From Hirsutella rhossiliensis (taxonomy: Eukaryota > Ascomycota > Sordariomycetes > Hypocreales > Ophiocordycipitaceae), in NCBI RefSeq assembly GCF_020360975.1, contig NW_025408667.1, forward strand, positions 9,796,001-9,860,000: a DNA stretch of 64,000 nucleotides, given 5' to 3'. The translations under genes and the position numbers were made by a program. This document shows positions 35,813 to 45,179 of the stretch, piece after piece. The notes under the pieces were generated by a model, which had not been told where the DNA came from, did no database searches, and was given only the letters and a program-made list of their open reading frames with translations. How positions within the stretch are numbered: position 1 is the first letter of the stretch; each line of letters opens with the position of its first letter.

Positions 35813-36830
35813 ACTATTTAATTATATAGCTATAAAGCTATTATAAACTTACTAACTAAGGTAAAGTATCTTAGTTCCTTAGGATCTAAGTTATTTAAGA
35901 CCGAGATACTAGTAAGGTTTAGCTTTACTAAGATTTATATATTAATAAGATTATAACCTAGTATAAAACTACTAAGAAATCTTTCTTTTAAGGTAATCCG
36001 CTGCTTAGAAATTCTCTTTAACCTTATAATAGATAAGCTACTCTTAAAAGCGTAAACCTTTTTTAATAGAAAACGGGATCGATTAATTTTATAGCGATAT
36101 TAACTTAACTTAATATTTCCTTTAGTATTAGTAAATTAGCTAAATATATAATAAATCCGTCTCCTAGGCACTATAAAATTATAGATCGGATGCTTAAGTA
36201 TCTTTTTATAATACGATTCTTCGCGCTTAAGTTTTTAGGAAATTCTAATAAGCTCTAACTTCTTACTAAGCTAAAGGAAATCCGGATTACTACCGACGCT
36301 ACTTTCGCGGATAACCTTAATTCGAGGAAATCCTCCTAAGGATATCTTATTACTCTCTTTAATAGTCTAATTTAGTAGAACGCTATAAAGTAGACTACTA
36401 TTACTACTTCTTCTACTAAGGTAGAGCTCCTCGCCTTTACCTATACGGCTAAAGAGACTCTTAGCCTCCTCCGATTATTTAAGTAAATTAATCTAGAGCT
36501 TAATAACGACCCCGTTATTAAGTATAATAATATATAGACGATTAGGCTTATTATAGCCGACGTTTTACGTATAAAAACTGCTCTTAAATACGTCGATATT
36601 CCTAACGCCTAGGTAAGGCAAACGTTTTAAGAAGGCTACTTTAAGGTCGAGTATATCCTAACGAATTAAATAATCGCGGATAGTCTTATTAAAGCACTGC
36701 CTAGCTAAGCCTTTAAGGCCTTTATTTAATAACTTAGTCTTATTAATATTTCTCTACGAATTTACTACGTTCCCTCTAACGATAAGGAGTAAATACTATA
36801 TAGCCTAAGGCCTTTTCCCTTAGACTAGGG
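35813..36830 (+). pseudogene. Copia-2 RT end and RNase H (3' part)
   Basis: Resumes the Copia frame after LINE-B: an FLxI linker, 'YIKKI' and 'PYNRQAT' stretches, 'RPNISFSISKLAKY' (RPDISFAVSKL-like), then RNase H with 'TKVELLAFTYTAKE' (the TEAELLA box) near 36420 and 'IIADSLIKALPSQAFKAF' (the IADxLTKxL box) near 36670-36720. It ends shortly before a G-rich polypurine tract (GACTAGGGGGG) next to the right LTR. Confidence 0.8.
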
Positions 36831-36835
36831 GGGTA

Positions 36836-37062
36836 TATCGCATTTAGGATACGTATAATAAAATACGTGGTTAATAAGCGATATTATCGAACGTTCTAAA
36901 TAATATTATAAAAGCACCTTAGGTAGTAAGTAGTAATTTTGCTACTATAAGGTAGTTATATTCCCTTAGGACTATAAGAAGATAGAACTTCTTATATTTA
37001 TTTTAAATAGACGATAATAAATAAGATTAACTCTTACCTTCTATTTTTTATCCCTATAAGAG
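36836..37062 (+). repeat. Copia-2 3' LTR, RIPed
   Basis: 227 bp, same length as the left LTR, starting TATCGCATTTAGG where the left has TGTCGCATTCAGG. Differences are almost all C-to-T or G-to-A. Confidence 0.88.
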
Positions 37063-37709
37063 AACTACTAGAGTCGCTCCGAGACGCTATTAAGGTATAC
37101 TAGTCTCTCTACGTTACTAGTAATATTCTCTACTACGATATCTCGTTAAATAATATTATTATCGTAGATATAAAGAAGCTAGGGGACTTTAAAGGAATAC
37201 TTATCGACCTTAACCTAGCTAAAGTTAAAGATAGTAGCCTAAGCGGAGCGCGGTACTAGACTAGTATAATATAGTTTATAGCGGTTAAGGTACTACGTTA
37301 GGCCGATTATACTTACTAGTATAATCTTAAGTCGTTCTTCTATATTTTACTATAGATATATACGCGATACTTATAGAGCAATAGGTTTAGTAGTAAAGAG
37401 AAGCCGCTTAAGGAGAGCGACTTATATAATTAGGAAATTAAAAGCTTTAGGGATATCGCGAAAGTAAAGAAGGGTAATATAACTATAAACGGTCTCGAAA
37501 GGATTATAGGCAAGTTTCTAAAGCGGCTTAATATTATTAAGCCTCTCTATCTAAGGGTTAGGAAGATTCTCTTTCCTTTAAACGGAGACGAAAGGATAAG
37601 CTTTAGAACCCCTATAGGAGACCTAGACTAACTTTATAGGCCTATTATAGCCGCCTATAATAAGGCCATCGGTAAGTTAGATAAGATGTTAGAGATACGG
37701 GCGCTATAA
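37063..37709 (+). pseudogene. FunK1-type fungal protein kinase, C-terminal part, RIPed and truncated
   Basis: About 215 codons in one frame to TAA at 37707-37709. The catalytic loop reads ILYYDISLNNIII (HRDIS-NNI with the His changed), followed by GDFKGILIDLNLAK, the LIDxDLA form of the DFG region in FunK1 kinases (Pfam FunK1), then 'SGARYxT', 'FIAVKVL' and a C-lobe with 'LKSFFYILL' and 'NGDERISF'. Internal TAG/TAA fall at Gln/Trp sites. The N-lobe is absent: the sequence starts at the Copia-2 LTR edge, so the kinase gene was cut there. Expected activity would be phosphotransfer; this copy is dead. FunK1 genes form multicopy families, which would explain why it was RIPed. The last 30 codons are less mutated. 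Confidence 0.82.
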
Positions 37710-38414
37710 AAGAGTCATTTAAATTGCAAAAAGCACGTTTAGGCCTTATAGCCGGTTGCCGACCCGGTTGCAGCGGAAATAATCGGCAGCCTTTCCTAGC
37801 CAAGTTACACTAGGAGGTCAGGTCTTCTTAGGATATTTGTCGAAGAATCTAGGATTTGGCTGGAGTTGACAGGCAGCTGGCAATGAAATACAAATACCCG
37901 TGGCAGGACTTCGTAAGACGAGCAGGCGCAAGCTTAAGGTCGTCCGGGTGTGGACGGCGATGGCCTTAAGAACGACAACCGATCACTTGCTTGCATTAGT
38001 TCTCTAAAAGCACCGATAAGGGTGATTTCATTGGTGGGTAGCTGATGTGATGATGCCGCGGACAATTTGAGGGCGACGAGGGTTGACTTGCAACCGGTTT
38101 CCCCGAACACTTACGTCACGCATCTGAGGCTGGATATGGCTGCCGACATCTAGCTTCAGCATTCAACATCTCGCGGCTAATAGTCTTGCAACCCTGGCTG
38201 AACATAAGCCCAGATGGTGAAACACTATTTGCGACAGCTGTGCGAAGCAGACTGACTTTGTGTATCGTTGCCCTCGTTGACGAGCGGCGGTGCACCAGCG
38301 GGACGCATTGTTGCGATTGAACTTACTTCTTTTCTATTCTATCTGACAGCTCTCAACATACATATATACATAGTGGCACGTCCGTGCCACTATCCAGTGA
38401 CTCACCACTTGTAG
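37710..38414. other. Un-RIPed intergenic DNA
   Basis: CpA/TpG return abruptly after about 37700. No long open frame. The end (38320-38370) is pyrimidine-rich followed by an AT stretch, as in a fungal promoter or leader. Confidence 0.4.
38371..38392. repeat. 22-bp near-perfect palindrome
   Basis: TAGTGGCACG, 2 bp, CGTGCCACTA. A dyad of this kind could be a protein-binding site or hairpin. Not seen elsewhere in the window. Confidence 0.5.
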
Positions 38415-38642
38415 GTGCTGCCTAAACATGTCTTGGTCCATGTCTTAACAGATTTAGGCACGTCGAACATACGCGCTGCCTCACGTATAGATACTGTTAC
38501 GACCAGGCACATACGAGCCTTGACGGCTATAAAGATGTATTGGCACTATGAACGAAGACTCAAAGCTAAGGAGCAAGAAAGAAAGACTAGACTACACGAC
38601 CGAGCTGGCCCTTATGCACGAGGTTACCTCAGCAGCGCTCAG
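38415..38642 (+). CDS. Possible internal exon of an unknown gene
   Basis: An open stretch lying between an acceptor-like CACTTGTAG and a consensus donor CAG/GTAAGC. It has no ATG at its start, so it would need an upstream exon that I cannot find. The translation is basic and helical (IKMYWHYERRLKAKEQERK near the middle) with no family I know. It may be a remnant or chance. The opposite-strand frame at 38629-38910 overlaps its end by 14 nt. Confidence 0.25.
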
Positions 38643-38910
38643 GTAAGCATGAGGTCGCACGTGGGCACGTGATGCTGCTTGGGCACGTGACACTGGTGAG
38701 GTTCTGCGCTGGTGTCTCTACGCTGGCGCGCAGGGTCGTGACAGATACGGGCTTGGGGGGCGGCCCGCGGGTCTGGCGGCGCCGCCCTTCCTCGAGGTCA
38801 TCGTGAGACTCAATAACTAGCCTCGCCGCCTGGTCTGCGGCAGCTAGGCTAGCCATGGCATATTTGCGTCGTTGCGACATCGTTGCGACAGTGAAACTCT
38901 CTTTGAGCAC
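38629..38910 (-). CDS. Hypothetical protein, up to 93 aa
   Basis: Starts MLKESFTVATMSQRRKYAMA (a second Met at 11 is possible), then an Ala-rich acidic stretch, 'EEGRRRQTRGPPPKP' and a Thr/Ser/Pro-rich end. No signal peptide, membrane segment or known motif. Codon use is like the un-RIPed islands. The three CACGTG motifs lie inside its 3' end, so either the frame or the motifs may be incidental. Low confidence that it is a gene. Confidence 0.28.
   Translation of the reverse strand: MLKESFTVATMSQRRKYAMASLAAADQAARLVIESHDDLEEGRRRQTRGPPPKPVSVTTLRASVETPAQNLTSVTCPSSITCPRATSCLPERC
38658..38689. promoter_or_regulatory. Cluster of three CACGTG motifs
   Basis: CACGTG at 38658, 38666 and 38684, two of them as GGGCACGTGA. 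CACGTG is the core site of bHLH factors. Three in 32 bp is unlikely by chance; no promoter is otherwise established here. Confidence 0.35.
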
Positions 38911-39009
38911 TAGGTGGGATGGCGTTTAGGTAGGAATGCACACCAAATATGCGCTCGCCGTGGTAGTAAAGGCGTGTTCAGCCGTCCACGCGGCGGCTTT
39001 ACGCGACAC

Positions 39010-39609
39010 TTTAACGCCGCGCTATAAGGGATTTACCGGTGATCTGCCGGATCCCGTGACCCGCCGGACTTACGTGTGATTGCGGCCAGGCAGCAGAAAC
39101 AGTTGATCACTTTCTCTTTCGATGCATAAAGTGGATTGCGCAACGGGGTGTCCTATTCGAATGCGCAAGAGCCAAGATTGGGAATTTGTCTTTCTTCTCG
39201 GGAGGAAAAGCTGCATCGGATGGCGATAAGTGGAAGCCAGACATGCAGGCGGTTCATGCGGCGATCAAATTCGCGATTGAGACGGAACGGCTCGATAGAA
39301 AGCCGCAACTATCAGAAGACAACTAAACTCTAACAAGCAACTGCACTGAGTTACTAACACATCTCAGCTTCGGAACTGGCAGACCGCGCTTCAGCTGCTG
39401 TGAATAGGATGCTGAACACTTAGAGAATTCGGCCTTTAAGCAGGCCTATCATGGGACCAATGATAACGAGGCTAGCCAGCAAACGATAAGACGACAATCT
39501 ATTAGGCTTAGGGAGTCAAGGAACAAACGTGCTGAACTGTACTCTAGACTGTGTAAAGGCCTTATAGGGACCTCCCTCCGGGCGAAATAAATCCTACCTA
39601 CCTACCTAC
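39010..39609 (+). mobile_element. 5'-truncated Tad-clade LINE (different family), little RIPed
   Basis: The 3' end of ORF2 is readable at about 39067-39326: a C-x-C-G zinc motif with ETVDHFLFRC, then 'LSFFSGGKAASDGDKW' and a helical end to TAA at 39324-39326. This is the C-terminal zinc region and tail typical of fungal Tad ORF2. A 3' region follows and ends in a (TACC)n tail near 39594-39609, unlike the (TAA)n tail of LINE-A/B. CpA/TpG are mostly kept. The 5' edge is uncertain; a CGACACT shared between 39005 and just after the tail (39610) may be a short target duplication. Confidence 0.68.
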
Positions 39610-39651
39610 CGACACTCTATCTTAACATCAATCTAGAACATCTCAACAACC

Positions 39652-40205
39652 ATGGCGGCTATTGACGAAGCGCTTGCTTTCCTAAAGTCCTTAGAATCGG
39701 TTAATTACGCTAAAATAGCTCGCCTATTTAGCTGCGATAAGACCACGTTGCGCCGCCGCTATTAAGGCAAACAGCGCTTAAGACGCGATGCGGACTCCCT
39801 CTATAAATCTCGACTATTAAAATAGCAGGAACTAGATCTTATTGCTTATATTTATAAGCTTTCGTTACGTAGCATCCCGCCTACGCTATCTATAATTAAG
39901 AACTTCGCTTAGGATATAGCGAAAATAGAGGTCGGAAAGAACTAGCCGTATAGCTTCGTTAACCGCTATAGTAACGAGCTTAGTTATACCTAGTTCGATA
40001 GATTTAATGTAGCGCGAAAGAGAGCCGACAGTGCTTTAAGGTATAAAGATTATTTTAAGCTAGGAAGTTAATATATAGCATCTTATTTCCGTTGCTAACG
40101 GTAGAAGATACGCTTAAAAATTAAGGAATATAACATCGCCCCTTATAACACGTATAATATAGACGAAAAAGGCTTTCTCTTATCGTGAAAATAGGTTAAC
40201 GATCT
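39652..40205 (+). pseudogene. Fot1/pogo-type transposase, N-terminal part, RIPed
   Basis: Begins MAAIDEALAFLKSLESVNYA, then an HTH (KIARLFSCDKTTLRRRY), 'IPPTLSIIKNFA', a CENP-B-type second HTH with 'RKRADSALRYKDYF', and 'YNIDEKGFLLS', where the Asp of the DDE domain's MDEKGF box is visible. Stops first appear near 39763 and grow denser to the right, as RIP increases. The rest of the DDE domain is missing; Copia-A starts within about 60 bp of the last readable codons. Terminal inverted repeats not found. Confidence 0.78.
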
Positions 40206-40259
40206 AGGTCCAGAGGTTACCTAGTCGGGCTAACTCTAGTAAAGGTAACTAAGAAGGAT

Positions 40260-42355
40260 AAATAATATTATTATTAAGCGGTAGTATCGAACCTTCTAGA
40301 TAACAACGTTATCTAGGCGGCCTAGGTAGCGAAATCGCTACTATAAGGCAGCTATAGGTAATAGAACTATAAGAAGTTACTTTTTATTACGGAGGAAGAA
40401 GAAGAAAAAGATAAGAAATATAATCTATTTATTACTTGCACCCTCTCTTCGCGAGAGTTATAAGCCCGGGAGAAATAGTGTTTCTATAACTTCCGGCTAC
40501 TATATTCTTCTATAACCGCTCTCGATTAAACTTATCGTCGATTATAATACCTCTACGCCCTATTTCTCTCTCCTTAATTATCCTTTTTACTTTAACTAAG
40601 ATGTTAAAGGATACTATCTAGCGCACGATTCTTACGGAGCCTTAGGATTAGGATAAGTAGCTAAAGGAGCTTTAGGCCTATATAGATAAGACTATTTATA
40701 AGCTTATCTTCGAATATAATAAGACCCCCCTTAAACTACCTAAACGCCCTAAATTTAGTGATTTTAACGCTAAGGCTAAAAGATTTACTAATTTAAATAT
40801 AGGCTAGTAAAAGGCTTATTCTAAAGTATCGAGGGACTATAAAGGTCGCTAAAAGGAATACCTCTACGAGACGAGGCTCGTTATAGTAGCCCGTATAACG
40901 ATTATAGAAACGATTAGTAAAGCGAATTTAACCTCCCTTTATAACGATAAGACTCTTCGGGAGTAGTTTATAAAGCTCGAGGCCTCGATAGCCCTAATAA
41001 GGGGCTATATAATAGAACGTATCCGAGCTTAGTATACGATCTATCTTTAAGCTTTTCTAACGAAGAATATCTCTACCTAGCTTGCTAGATAGGAGGAAAT
41101 TATAGGAGAAGCTAAATAGTACTTCCTCGTAGAGGCTATAACCGGCTAATAGCTACGAGACATAGCTAGCCTAATTAAGCCCCTTTCCGATAGCTTCTTA
41201 GCTATATTTATCCGCGGAAGTAAAAGGCTAGATAAAGAAGCCGCTACTATCTAGTTTAAGATCTACTAAGTATATAGGCTAGGACTATATCGAGAATCCC
41301 TAAAGAGACTAAAATAATACCTAGAAGAAAGATAGACCTACTAGGAAGTAGCTCGCTAGGTTAGGGAAATCGTCGAATTAAACCTAGTAATAGCCCTAGG
41401 AACGGTAAAAAAAGGAGCTAGCTTTTAAGCTAGTCCGAAAGAAGATTCCACGCTATAAAAGAAGAGGAAGGAAGTATCTAATAAAGACCGTTGCCTAGCT
41501 TATAGTCTTAATAGCTATAAACTTAAGGGTTACTAGTAAGTCTTTAAGGAATTATAGCTAGGCTATTTTAATCGATCTAAAAGGCTATATAAGAAAGCCT
41601 AGAAGGCTATTAAGGATAACCCCGACCTATAAAAGAAGGTTAAGGAGATCCGCGAAATCTAGAAAGATAGGAAATAGTAACTAGCGACCTAGGTTCGAGG
41701 AAGGATAGTTAGAACGGCTAATCTAGCTTTCGTCTACCTAGCTAGGTTATCGGTAGTAGTATCGGAATACCCGCTCTACCTATCCGCGATCCTTAACTTA
41801 GGAGCTTCCCTTTACGTATATAATATACTTAGCCGATTCCGGTTATTTAGAAAGGCCTAGAAAGACTACTTAATTATAAGGGAATTAAAAGTCCGGATTA
41901 AGGGGTATAGTAAGGTTAATTTTACGATAACCTTACTAGACGGATTATTTTAAATACTTCGGCTTAAAAAGGTAGCTTACTACTTAAGCTTTTTAATAAG
42001 CTTAATTTCCTTTTAAACCCTATAAGATAAAGGAATCTATTAGGATACCTTCTTAGAGCCTATAAGGCTAATATAGCGGAATTAAATAATTAGGATTCTT
42101 TAAAGGAGATACTAATAATTCGTCCTAGAGTTTAGGCTAATAGTAAAAGTAGAGACCGTTAATTTCGATATAGTCTTCTAAGTAATAAAACCTTAAAGGG
42201 CCGGGACTAAGGACCCTCGCTTAGCTAGCTAAGGAGATAGTAACCTTTAGTACGCCCGCTTTAGTTACCTAGGCCTACTAGCCCTCTATAAGCTAGGCCT
42301 TTAAAATAGGGTTTAAATTAAGGGGCTAAAGTATTATAATTAAACTTACTTCTAT
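40260..42355 (+). mobile_element. Copia-A copy 2: LTR, gag, protease, pre-integrase
   Basis: An LTR-like region (about 40260-40456) related to the Copia-2 LTR (shared blocks such as TTCTAGATAAC) is followed by a GTTATAAGCCCGGG primer site, then gag on the plus strand from about 40600: helical, with a zinc knuckle near 41490-41550 (C-x2-C-x4-H-x4-C spacing, mostly Tyr now). Protease 'LNLGASLYVYN' (the DSGASxHVxN box) is near 41800, then the post-protease region and GAG-pre-integrase (about 42230-42355), where Copia-B is inserted in reverse. The integrase core, RT and right LTR are not present. Confidence 0.75.
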
Positions 42356-44194
42356 TTAGTTCTATTTAATAGCTCTTAATATATATATATATATATAGTA
42401 GTACGTCTATACTATTATCTAGTAACTTATTACTTATAACTACTACTTAAATATATCTTAGTTTATATCTTATATTAAGTTAATACTCCCTTAAAGCTAT
42501 TAGACTTTAACTATAACGCTATTTATAGTATATAGGTTTAATTTTAATCCTCCTCTTATTCTTCTTAAAAGCCTCCTTAAGTAGAGGCTTAGTTATCCTA
42601 TCTACTAGTATATTTTCCTTTAGAACTTAGTAGACTTAGATTCTCCTTTCCTTAACCTTATTAATAATATAATAAAATACTATATTAATATACTTAATGT
42701 TCGACGTATTTAATACTCCTTAGGTTAGCTATATAGCTCCTTTATTATCTCTAAGTAGTAGTAGTACTATTTACTCCCCCTTTCCTTTTAGTTTTATAAG
42801 TAGTTAACGTCCTTAAAGGGTAGCTTTTATAGCCTCCCCTATCTTAATATACTCTACTTTTATTATAGATCTTACTACTAATTTTATCTTCTTACTATAT
42901 ATTATAACGGCGCTTTTATAGACTATAAAAACGAACCTTAGGATACTCTTTTAGTCCCTTAGATTAGTAGCGTAGTTAGTATTAAAGAACGCTTCTTTAT
43001 CTTATAGGCCTATAGAGCCGACGTGCCCTTTAATATTATAGTTAATAGAATAATAGTCGATATCGCTACCTTTAACTCCTTATATATACTTATTATTTCC
43101 GCTATATATAATACTATAGTAAATAGTCCTACTAATATAACCTAATATTTATAGTAAAGCCTTTTAGTAGTTTTAGTATACCTTTACTATAAAAAATACT
43201 ATTCTATTAACTATAAATATAATATCGAACCTTATATTATATAGCTAAATTAGCTTTCTAAGTAATTCTATATATTTTAACTATTCGTTATAGTTTAAAG
43301 GCCGTTTTAGTTCCTTAATAAGCTTTTATATAGCTCTAGGTTCTATAAAAGTTTTATACTTTATTAAGTTATTATAGAGAAATTCTACTATAATTTCCTT
43401 TATAAATTATAATTAATTAATTATTAGCTTTCCTTTATACCTTTAAATCCGAATTCTAAGAATATTCTTTACTTCTTTAAGGTCTTTTATCTTAAATCTT
43501 CCCTTTAGCTTTTCCTTAACCTATTTAATAGTATCCTTATCCCCCCTTATAATTATAAAGTTATTTATATATATACTAATAATTACCCTTAACTCTATAT
43601 ATTTAAATATTATTAGGTCTATTATTATTAGTAAGAAACTAATCTCTTTAAGATATTTTAATATTAGTAAATACTATATCCTTATAGCTTACTTTAATCT
43701 ATATAAACTCTTTAAGATCTAAATATTTTTCCTAAAATATTACTAGAGCTTTATTAATACTTTTATAAAGATCCTTTCCTTTAGGTCTACTATAAGGAAC
43801 GTAGCTATAGTATCTATCTAGTATACCTTTTAGCCTTTCTTTACTATTAAAGCTAGAATAATCCTTATTATATTAAGCTAGATTATAGGTATAAAGGTTT
43901 CCTTATAATTAATCCCATATTTCTATATAAACCCTCTTATAACTAAATATACTTTATACTATAGTATCTTCCCTTCTTTATCTTTCTTATAATTAAATAT
44001 AAGCTTAGTATTAACTACTTCTTTTTTATATATATTAACTTTATTAATTTCTTCTAAGAATATTTATCGTTAAATAAGATTCTAAACTTCCTTATTTATA
44101 GCTCTTACTTATTATTATAGAGTAGGTAAAGGTATATATATAGGTACCGTCTATTAAATAATATTAATAAGCTATATAAAGCTCTCTTATACGT
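42356..44194 (-). mobile_element. Copia-B copy 2: LTR, RNase H and RT, reversed
   Basis: The reverse complement matches 12075-13735, with the LTR at about 42356-42540, RNase H with the TKPL box near 42585, and RT upwards to about 44030. It then extends about 160 bp further 5' than copy 1, up to the TIR element at 44195. Inserted in the pre-integrase region of Copia-A. RIPed throughout. Confidence 0.75.
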
Positions 44195-44657
44195 GGCTAG
44201 TTTGACGGGGGCATCTGTACCCTAAGGAACACACACAGCCCGCGCAGCAGAGTCTTTGGCAGGGTCCTTGGCAGGATCCTTGGCAGAGTCTCTGGCTAGC
44301 CCTCTTCTTGATCAGATGATCCCTTGGCCCCTGTTCGTCTAGGGAAGAAGGAGGGAAAATTCGGTCTATAAAAGAGGTCTCTTTTCCTCCTTAGCTAGCA
44401 GATAGCATTATCATAAGCATCATCTTCTTCCATTAGCATTATTATCTTCTTCTTTTATTATTATTATTATCTTCTTCTATATCCTCTTTTGCCAATATAC
44501 CTTTTTGGCCCTCTTTGCCTTTGCCTTGCCCTGCCTAGTGCTTTCTCGTTTCCTTCGTCCCCCTTAGACCCCCTCGTCCTTCGGTATCTAGCTGCTGCTA
44601 TTGCCGTTGGCGTGGGTGTGTCTTTGGGTGTGTGCCGCAGTCACCGTTAAACTAGCC
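44195..44657. mobile_element. Un-RIPed 463-bp element with 14-bp terminal inverted repeats
   Basis: Ends GGCTAGTTTGACGG and (inverted) GGCTAGTTTAACGG; the single mismatch is G to A. Everything between keeps CpA/TpG although both flanks are saturated. It contains four near-repeats of TTGGCAGxxTC (about 44250-44310), a TATAAAAG box at 44367, then a CT/TTA-rich tract. The TATA box plus pyrimidine tract resembles an LTR, but the ends lack TG...CA; a MITE is the alternative. Flanking TACGT/TATAT could be a decayed 5-bp duplication. No open frame of note. Confidence 0.6.
44367..44374 (+). promoter_or_regulatory. TATA box in the 463-bp element
   Basis: TATAAAAG followed by a pyrimidine-rich stretch over 100 bp, a common fungal core promoter arrangement. 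Confidence 0.5.
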
Positions 44658-45170
44658 TATATATATATATATAGGATCTAGCCCTCTATATATAACTATA
44701 TAGCTTAGGCCGTAGCCTAAGCTTATAACCTATAATAGTTAAGGACTCTTATATAATACCCTCCCTTAAGCGCGGCGCGGCGTTACTTAATTAATAGCTT
44801 TTATACTATTAAGCTTATACCGCTAGCTCTACCTTACCCTTTCCTATTAATTATACTAGCCCTACTAGCTTTATTATCCTTATGCTTATTAGCCTAAGTA
44901 GCTAGAACCGGGCTCTATACTTATTAGCTAGCTAGCCGTTTAAATAAAGGTAGAACTTATTATATACGCCCTTAGGTAGCCGGCGGCCGGCCTAGACCTA
45001 TATAAGCCTTAGGTTACCTATCCCCTTAGCCTTAAGTAGCCTCCTCTACCTAAGGGTATATAAAGCGGTATCCCCCCTTTCTTCTTTCTTTTCTATCTCC
45101 TCCTTCTTTAACTATAATAAAAATAAAAATAAGTAAGTTCCGCTCTACTTAAGGTATTAGTTCGTTCTTA
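44658..45170 (+). promoter_or_regulatory. LTR- or promoter-like RIPed region
   Basis: Includes TATATAAAG at 45057-45065 followed by a C/T-rich stretch (about 45070-45110), the same order as in the 463-bp element. It may be an LTR or leader of the low-complexity reading frame that follows. No second copy in the window. Confidence 0.35.
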
Positions 45171-45179
45171 GCTATATAG

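Larger units (their letters stand above)
24457..37062 (+). mobile_element. Copia-2: Ty1/Copia retrotransposon interrupted by LINE-B
   Basis: Two 227-bp LTRs (24457-24683 and 36836-37062) with plus-strand gag-protease-integrase-RT and, beyond the LINE insertion, RNase H. Without the LINE and its duplicated 15 bp it would be about 5.2 kb. The primer site next to the left LTR fits half-tRNA initiator-Met priming. No matching 5-bp target duplication is visible (TTATA before, AACTA after), so the ends may come from recombination between copies or a deletion. RIP is weak at the left end and saturated from about 25.1 kb on. It sits between the tandem-repeat gene and a truncated FunK1 kinase gene. 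Confidence 0.9.

Noticed and set aside
39136..39333. 65-codon plus-strand frame
   Set aside because: Out of frame with the recognisable LINE ORF2 C-terminus over the same bases.
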